DNA of 27,621 nucleotides from an uncultured Acetobacter sp. (lineage in GTDB: Bacteria; Pseudomonadota; Alphaproteobacteria; Acetobacterales; Acetobacteraceae), in the NCBI GenBank assembly GCA_937900755.1, contig CALCDN010000216.1:1-27621 (forward strand), written 5' to 3'. The position numbers and the translations under genes are program-made. Position 1 is the first letter of the stretch. Each line of letters opens with the position of its first letter. This document shows, in pieces, positions 22,958 through 27,621 of the stretch. The notes beneath the pieces were generated by a model, which saw only the letters and a program-made list of their open reading frames with translations, was not told where the DNA came from and did not search any database.

Positions 22958-24492
22958 GACGGCTCCGGTTCAACATAACGGGGGAAAATACCCTGTGGCG
23001 CGGGCAGTTGCCGCCCTCCGGGCAAGGGGGTCTCCAGAGCGGCGAATGTCCGCTCATCTTCCGCCACGCCAAGCTGGTCAAGCATGCGGGCCATGCTGTG
23101 CGGCATGAAGGGCTGGAGCATGGTGGCAATGCCACGCAATGCATCCAGCAGAACGCGCAGCACATCGGCCATGCGCGCCTCATCGGTCTTGCGCAGCGCC
23201 CAGGGAGCCTGGTGATCGATATAGGCGTTACAGGCGCGAATGACCTTCCACACGTCTTCCAGCGCATCGGTCAGGGCGCACCGCTCAATTTGTGCCGCCA
23301 GCAACTGGGGTAGAACAGCAACCTGGCCTATAAGCTTCTGGTCCTCTTCCGTCAGGCTCCGCCGCTGCGGCACAACACCCCCGCAATTGCGCGCAACCAG
23401 GGAGAGCGTGCGCTGGGCCAGATTGCCCAGATCGTTTGCAAGCTCCACGTTGTTACGCGTCATCAGCGCCTTGCGCGACAGGTCGCTATCGCCACCAAAC
23501 GGCACTTCGCGCAGGACAAAAAACCGAACGGCATCAAGCCCGAAATCCGCGACCAGTTCCCTCGGGTCAATCACATTGCCCAAGGACTTGCTCATCTTCT
23601 GGCCTTCAATGGTCCACCAGCCATTGGCAAAAACTTTCCTGGGCAGGTCAATTCCCGCCGCCATCAGGAAGGCAGGCCAGTAAATGGCATGGAACCGGGC
23701 AATATCCTTGCCTACCAGATGCAGGCTGGCAGGCCAGAACGCCATGCGGGGGGCGTCTGTATCCGGGTAACCCAGCGCGCTCAGGTAATTGGCCAGCGCA
23801 TCGAACCACACATACATGACGTGCCGCTCATCACCGGGCACGGGTATGCCCCATTTGAAGCTCGTACGGCTGATGGACAGGTCCCGCAGGCCCTGTTTGA
23901 CAAAGCTTATGATTTCGTTACGCGCACCGTGCGGGCCAAGAAATTCGGGGTGCTGCTCATACAGGGCAAGCAGGCGATCCTGGTAGTCTGACAGTCGGAA
24001 AAAATAGGACGGTTCCTTGACCCACTCGACCGGAGCACCCGTGGGCGCGACCTTTTTGCCGTCCGGGCCCGCGACCAGTTCATCCTCACCATAAAAACAC
24101 TCGTCACGCAGGGCGTACCACCCTTCGTACGCATCCAGGTAGATCGCGCCGTTATCAGCCACCTTGCGCCACAGCGCCTGCGCGCTGGCAATATGGCGCG
24201 GCTCGGTCGTGCGAATGAAATCGTCATACGAAATGGCCATGGCATCCGCCATCGCGCGGAAATTGGCCGAAACCGTATCCACGAACGCCTTGGGCGCCAC
24301 ACCCGCGGCCTGCGCGGCCTGCTCCACCTTTTGCCCGTGTTCGTCCGTGCCCGTCAGAAAAAAGACATCATCCCCCGCCAGACGATGAAAACGCGCCATG
24401 ACATCCGCAGCAATGGACGTGTAGGCGTGGCCGATATGCGGTGCTCCGTTCACGTAATAAATGGGGGTGGTTACATAGAAACGACGGGTCAT
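22954..24492 (-). CDS. metG: Methionyl-tRNA synthetase
   Basis: MetG charges tRNA-Met. The 512-aa class I enzyme has PIYYVNGAPHIGHAY with the HIGH motif (19-22), FLTGTDEHGQK (45-54), VWFDALANYLSALG and KMSKS (299-303, GQKMSKSLGNV). A C-terminal anticodon-binding helical domain follows (NDLGNLAQRTLSL onward). It lacks both the zinc-knuckle cysteines in the connective region (ECFYGEDELV) and the C-terminal tRNA-binding EMAP-like domain, which is the short form common in alphaproteobacteria. ATG and stop both overlap the neighbouring genes by four bases. Confidence 0.96.
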   Translation of the reverse strand: MTRRFYVTTPIYYVNGAPHIGHAYTSIAADVMARFHRLAGDDVFFLTGTDEHGQKVEQAAQAAGVAPKAFVDTVSANFRAMADAMAISYDDFIRTTEPRHIASAQALWRKVADNGAIYLDAYEGWYALRDECFYGEDELVAGPDGKKVAPTGAPVEWVKEPSYFFRLSDYQDRLLALYEQHPEFLGPHGARNEIISFVKQGLRDLSISRTSFKWGIPVPGDERHVMYVWFDALANYLSALGYPDTDAPRMAFWPASLHLVGKDIARFHAIYWPAFLMAAGIDLPRKVFANGWWTIEGQKMSKSLGNVIDPRELVADFGLDAVRFFVLREVPFGGDSDLSRKALMTRNNVELANDLGNLAQRTLSLVARNCGGVVPQRRSLTEEDQKLIGQVAVLPQLLAAQIERCALTDALEDVWKVIRACNAYIDHQAPWALRKTDEARMADVLRVLLDALRGIATMLQPFMPHSMARMLDQLGVAEDERTFAALETPLPGGRQLPAPQGIFPRYVEPEPS

Positions 24493-25448
24493 TCTGGGCT
24501 CGCAATCGTCATGGCTTCAATAAGAGCTTCCTGTTTATCCAGATTAAAGCGTTCCGTCTCGGTATGAACGCGCATAATCTGCTCCCAGGCGGTGGCAAGG
24601 ACCATGCAGCGGGCACTGCCCGCCTTGGCGGCCTGGCGCGCGGCACTTTGCAACTGGTCCGCCAGCAGGGCAAAAAAGAGGGCAAAACCGTTATCCCTGC
24701 GCAGCACGGCCTCGGCAATTTCGTACCCGCGCAGGGCGGGAACACCGTGCAACACCTCCGTGACCAGCGCGGCCACACCACCACCTGTATCGGCCAACAA
24801 TGCCACAGCCTTGCCCGGCGCTCCATGCGCTTGTGCAAGAATACGCATAAAATCCTGCTCAGGCAGGTCCGGCTCCAACATGCGCAACACCCCACGCATG
24901 TCCGCCTCCGGCAAAGGCGAGAGCTCCAGCCTGCGGCAGCGGCTGCGTATGGTGGGCAAAAGCCGCCCCGGAGCGGAACTGGTCAAAACCAGCACGGTGG
25001 CCGGTGGAGGTTCTTCCAGGATTTTAAGGACCGCATTGGCCGCACTGCGGTTCATCCACTCAGCGCCATCCACAATGACCACGCGCCATCCGCCCTCGGC
25101 CGCAGTCCGGCGCAAAAAGGCGTTGATGGGGCGCACGTCATCGGCAACAATTTCCTGCCGGTAGCGCTGTTTTTTGTCATCATAGCCGCGTTCCACCACC
25201 AAAAGGTCGGCATGGGTCGCAGCAGAAACCCGGCGGGCAGCGGGGTGGGCCTCCACCTCGGCCTCCAGCAGAATACGGGCCATTGCAAATGCAAACGTGG
25301 CCTTGCCAATCCCTGGTGGACCACTCACCAGCCAGGCATGGGGCATGCGCCCGCTGCCTAAAGCCCCCCTGAACACAGCCAGTGCCGCCGCATGCCCCCG
25401 CATGTGAAGCGATGCCATGCGGGACGACAGGACATGACCATCAGACAT
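24489..25448 (-). CDS. holB: DNA polymerase III subunit delta' HolB
   Basis: Delta' is part of the clamp-loader complex of the replicative polymerase. The 319-aa protein has GSGRMPHAWLVSGPPGIGKAT with a P-loop (43-51), VRPINAFLRRTAAEGGWRVVIVDGAEWMNRSAANAVLKILEEPP and TIRSRCRRLEL with the SRC motif. The zinc-finger cysteines typical of E. coli HolB are not apparent, as in many alphaproteobacterial versions. It overlaps tmk upstream by 8 bases and metG downstream by four. The tmk-holB pairing is a common bacterial arrangement. Confidence 0.93.
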   Translation of the reverse strand: MSDGHVLSSRMASLHMRGHAAALAVFRGALGSGRMPHAWLVSGPPGIGKATFAFAMARILLEAEVEAHPAARRVSAATHADLLVVERGYDDKKQRYRQEIVADDVRPINAFLRRTAAEGGWRVVIVDGAEWMNRSAANAVLKILEEPPPATVLVLTSSAPGRLLPTIRSRCRRLELSPLPEADMRGVLRMLEPDLPEQDFMRILAQAHGAPGKAVALLADTGGGVAALVTEVLHGVPALRGYEIAEAVLRRDNGFALFFALLADQLQSAARQAAKAGSARCMVLATAWEQIMRVHTETERFNLDKQEALIEAMTIASPE

Positions 25449-26079
25449 GAGGTAATCTGGATAAAATTTCCTTCATGATCAGGCTGTTAACTTCCTCTTC
25501 ACTGCGACTGTCCGTAGCAACGCACCGTACGCGCCCAGGCTGCTGCTGGGCTATTGCCCTGAACCCTGCGGCAATACGGGCATGGAAGCCCTCATCCGCC
25601 TGTTCGTAACGGTCCGTGGGCACCCCGCGCACGGCCAGACGCTGCCGCGTAACCTGCCTTGGCGCCTGGAGCAGGAAGGTCATGTCCGGTGCCAGGCCGA
25701 GTTGGGCCTGCAACACGGCGATCAACTCCAGAATGGCCGGGTCCCCTTGCGCGCGCCCATAGCCCTGATACGCCATGGTCGAATCTGTAAAGCGATCACA
25801 CAGCACAATCTGGCCATCGGCCAGGGCGGGACGGATAACCTTGTCCACATGGTCAAAGCGTGCGGCAAAATGTGTCAGTATTTCCGCCCGGAGGGACAGG
25901 GGGTTCTGCCCGAACAGCAGCAACTGCCGCAGGTCCTCCGCCCCGGCGGACCCACCGGGCTCACGCGTGGCGAGCACCTGGCACCCCTGCGACTGCAACG
26001 CATCCCTGAGCAGGCGGAGCTGCGTGGACTTGCCAACGCCCTCCCCCCCTTCCAGCGTTATGAACACACCCTGCGCCAT
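25441..26079 (-). CDS. tmk: Thymidylate kinase
   Basis: Tmk phosphorylates dTMP to dTDP. The 212-aa protein has the P-loop LEGGEGVGKSTQ near residue 10-20, the TREPGG loop, LFAARFDHVDKVI-like text (HFAARFDHVDKVI) and LCDRFTDSTMAYQGYGR, the DR(Y/F) motif. The LID region (RLAVRGVPTDRYEQ) follows. Length is typical. The ATG is 3 bp from the carboxypeptidase stop, so the genes are coupled. It supplies DNA precursors and lies directly before a replication gene. Confidence 0.96.
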   Translation of the reverse strand: MAQGVFITLEGGEGVGKSTQLRLLRDALQSQGCQVLATREPGGSAGAEDLRQLLLFGQNPLSLRAEILTHFAARFDHVDKVIRPALADGQIVLCDRFTDSTMAYQGYGRAQGDPAILELIAVLQAQLGLAPDMTFLLQAPRQVTRQRLAVRGVPTDRYEQADEGFHARIAAGFRAIAQQQPGRVRCVATDSRSEEEVNSLIMKEILSRLPHV

Positions 26080-26082
26080 GGC

Positions 26083-27297
26083 CTAGAGGTGCAACCGTCT
26101 GGCGGCACGCCCAAGCAGGCCAAGGGCTGGCACGGCCTGCCCTGCCTCCAGTGGAATTCTGCCTTTTCTGCCCCCCGGCAGCACCACGCTCAACTGGCCG
26201 ATCACCTGGCCTTCACGCACGGGGGCAATGAGCGGACTGTCATAGTCGATGGCCACATGAGTGCTTTTTTTCCAGCCATGGGGCAGCAGCATCTTAAAAT
26301 CCTGGGCCGCAACCAAAGGCACGGTCTGGCTCGCACCCATCCATACAGGGGCCTGCTCCACGATTTCACCTTTGTTGATGATCTGCGCGGTTTCAAAATT
26401 TGCAAACGCCCACCCCATCAGGCGCTCGCCCTCGCGCCCACGCGCGCCATCCGTTGGCAGGCCGTTAATGGCCATGACCACACGCCGGCCATCCCGCTCC
26501 GAGGACGCGCACAGCCCGAACCCACCGGCATCCGTATGGCCTGTTTTCAGCCCATCGGCCAAACCCTTGACCACAAGAACGTTCCGGTTTTCCTGGTGTA
26601 TCTTGTTAAAAACAAACTCTTTTTCTGAAAAGAAATGATAATATTCGGGAAAGTCGTGGATCAGGCGCAAGGCCAGATACGCCACGTCCCGCGCGGACAT
26701 GTAGTGGTTTTCCGCAGGCCAGCCCGTTGCATTCATGAAGTGCGAATTGGTCAGCCCCAGCTTGGCCGCCGTATCGTTCATCAGTGCGACAAACTGCTCC
26801 TCCGAGCCCGAAATACCTTCGGAGAGCACAATACAGGCATCATTGCCGGACTGGATGACCATGCCCTGGATAAGGTCCTGCACGGCAACGCTCTGCCCCA
26901 GCGGGACAAACATTTTGGAGCCCTGCATGCGCCATGCCCGCTCGCTGACCGGCAACATCTGATCCAGCTTGAGCCGCCCCGCGCGCAACATGCCAAAGGT
27001 GACATATGCCGTCATCATCTTGGTCAGGGATGACGGCGGCATACGCTCATCCGCATTTTTTTCCAAAATGGTGGCGCCACTGCCATAGTCCAGAATACAG
27101 GCCCAGCGCGCCATTGTATCCACCGGCCCCACGGGGGTGGAGGCTGGTGCTTCGGGCACAACACTGCCTGCTGGAGCTGGAGCGGCGGGGACTGTGGCAG
27201 GTGTTGCCCCATGCCGGGGGCGCGCCAGAGCGTCACCCACCAGTCCACCAGAGAAAAGGGCTGCGCCCCCTGCGAGTAAAAACCGTCGAGTCTGCAA
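26083..27297 (-). CDS. D-alanyl-D-alanine carboxypeptidase (penicillin-binding protein)
   Basis: This periplasmic serine peptidase trims pentapeptides in peptidoglycan (DacA/DacC family, peptidase S11). The three active-site motifs are SxxK at 90-93 (SSLTK), SGN at 150-152 and KTG at 251-253. The signal peptide MQTRRFLLAGGAALFSGGLVGDALA contains a twin-arginine-like TRRFLL rather than a plain Sec n-region. A ~35-residue Ala/Pro-rich linker precedes the catalytic domain, and a PBP5-like C-terminal beta domain follows (from about 315). The C-terminus shows no clear amphipathic anchor helix. The start is TTG, with AGGGAA upstream; no ATG is available before the signal. It lies 9 bp after the SPOR-like gene. 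Confidence 0.92.
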   Translation of the reverse strand: MQTRRFLLAGGAALFSGGLVGDALARPRHGATPATVPAAPAPAGSVVPEAPASTPVGPVDTMARWACILDYGSGATILEKNADERMPPSSLTKMMTAYVTFGMLRAGRLKLDQMLPVSERAWRMQGSKMFVPLGQSVAVQDLIQGMVIQSGNDACIVLSEGISGSEEQFVALMNDTAAKLGLTNSHFMNATGWPAENHYMSARDVAYLALRLIHDFPEYYHFFSEKEFVFNKIHQENRNVLVVKGLADGLKTGHTDAGGFGLCASSERDGRRVVMAINGLPTDGARGREGERLMGWAFANFETAQIINKGEIVEQAPVWMGASQTVPLVAAQDFKMLLPHGWKKSTHVAIDYDSPLIAPVREGQVIGQLSVVLPGGRKGRIPLEAGQAVPALGLLGRAARRLHL

Positions 27298-27306
27298 AGC
27301 TATTCC

Positions 27307-27621
27307 CTATTCGACGACGATGTGAGAACCATTTAAACCACTAGCCAATGCCCGCTTGAGGGCTGCGTCTGCGGCACTTATAGTCGCAAACGGCCCCTGC
27401 CGGACAGCCCACATCATGCTCTGCCCCGACATAACGGGCCTGACCACACCACCGTGGCCGCCAGCCTGCATCATTGCGGCGGATCGGGAGGTAAAATCCA
27501 TGGTTTCCACCCAGAGCATCCCCGGAGCCGCGTAAGCCTGCGCATAGACGACCGGCAGGTCAGGCACATGTCCGCCCGAAGGTGCCGGGGCCTCCGCACC
27601 CCCCGCAGCACCCGCCACGAC
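27307..27621 (-). CDS. SPOR-like domain protein, C-terminal part only
   Basis: The frame is open to the right edge, so only the last 104 residues are visible. The end reads MMWAVRQGPFATISAADAALKRALASGLNGSHIVVE, resembling a SPOR repeat (peptidoglycan-binding), preceded by VVYAQAYAAPGMLWVETMDF and an Ala/Gly/Pro-rich linker. In related bacteria a rare lipoprotein A (RlpA)-type septal lytic transglycosylase with a SPOR tail precedes the carboxypeptidase gene, and this would fit. The catalytic part is outside the window, so this remains a domain-level call. Confidence 0.55.
   Translation of the reverse strand, partial: VVAGAAGGAEAPAPSGGHVPDLPVVYAQAYAAPGMLWVETMDFTSRSAAMMQAGGHGGVVRPVMSGQSMMWAVRQGPFATISAADAALKRALASGLNGSHIVVE

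Overview
The window is about 27.6 kb of chromosome from a GC-rich alphaproteobacterium. Gene content and order point to an acetic acid bacterium (Acetobacteraceae), an inference from synteny and protein similarity by eye: a DUF2849 gene with a cys cluster, the [4Fe-4S] type of CysH, the chain carboxypeptidase-tmk-holB-metG-tatD-MBL, fabI-aroC beside pdxH, and malate:quinone oxidoreductase. Genus was not determined.

Layout. (1) 1-6690, minus strand: an assimilatory sulfate cluster transcribed cysH, cysD, cysNC, cysT, cysW, cysA, then a DUF2849 gene cut by the left edge (cysI would be expected next, outside the window). It imports sulfate, activates it to APS/PAPS and reduces it to sulfite. A long hairpin separates the activation genes from the transporter genes. 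(2) 6691-10314: an accessory interval. It has about 960 bp without a convincing gene, then a strikingly AT-rich gene for an AIPR-family (abortive infection, phage resistance) protein whose N-terminus carries an Mrr-like nuclease signature. Beside it lies a ccdAB toxin-antitoxin locus whose toxin gene is broken by two in-frame stops and a frameshift. (3) 10315-12214, minus strand: a PLP threonine/serine dehydratase, a DUF1348 (NTF2-like) protein and a small DUF333 lipoprotein. (4) 12403-15302, plus strand: bioB followed tightly by queE, queC and queD (biotin and 7-deazaguanine/queuosine precursor synthesis). (5) 15376-21295: mqo (minus), an OsmC-type peroxidase (plus), fabI-aroC (minus), pdxH and a tandem universal stress protein (both plus). 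(6) 21329-27621, minus strand: one compact run, SPOR-like protein (partial), D-Ala-D-Ala carboxypeptidase, tmk, holB, metG, tatD, MBL-fold hydrolase, with stop/start overlaps in most of it.

The backbone regions look ordinary. The part most worth attention is 7.0-10.1 kb: a probable single-gene phage-defence determinant of foreign base composition, next to a dying toxin-antitoxin module and degenerate repeats that may mark how it arrived.
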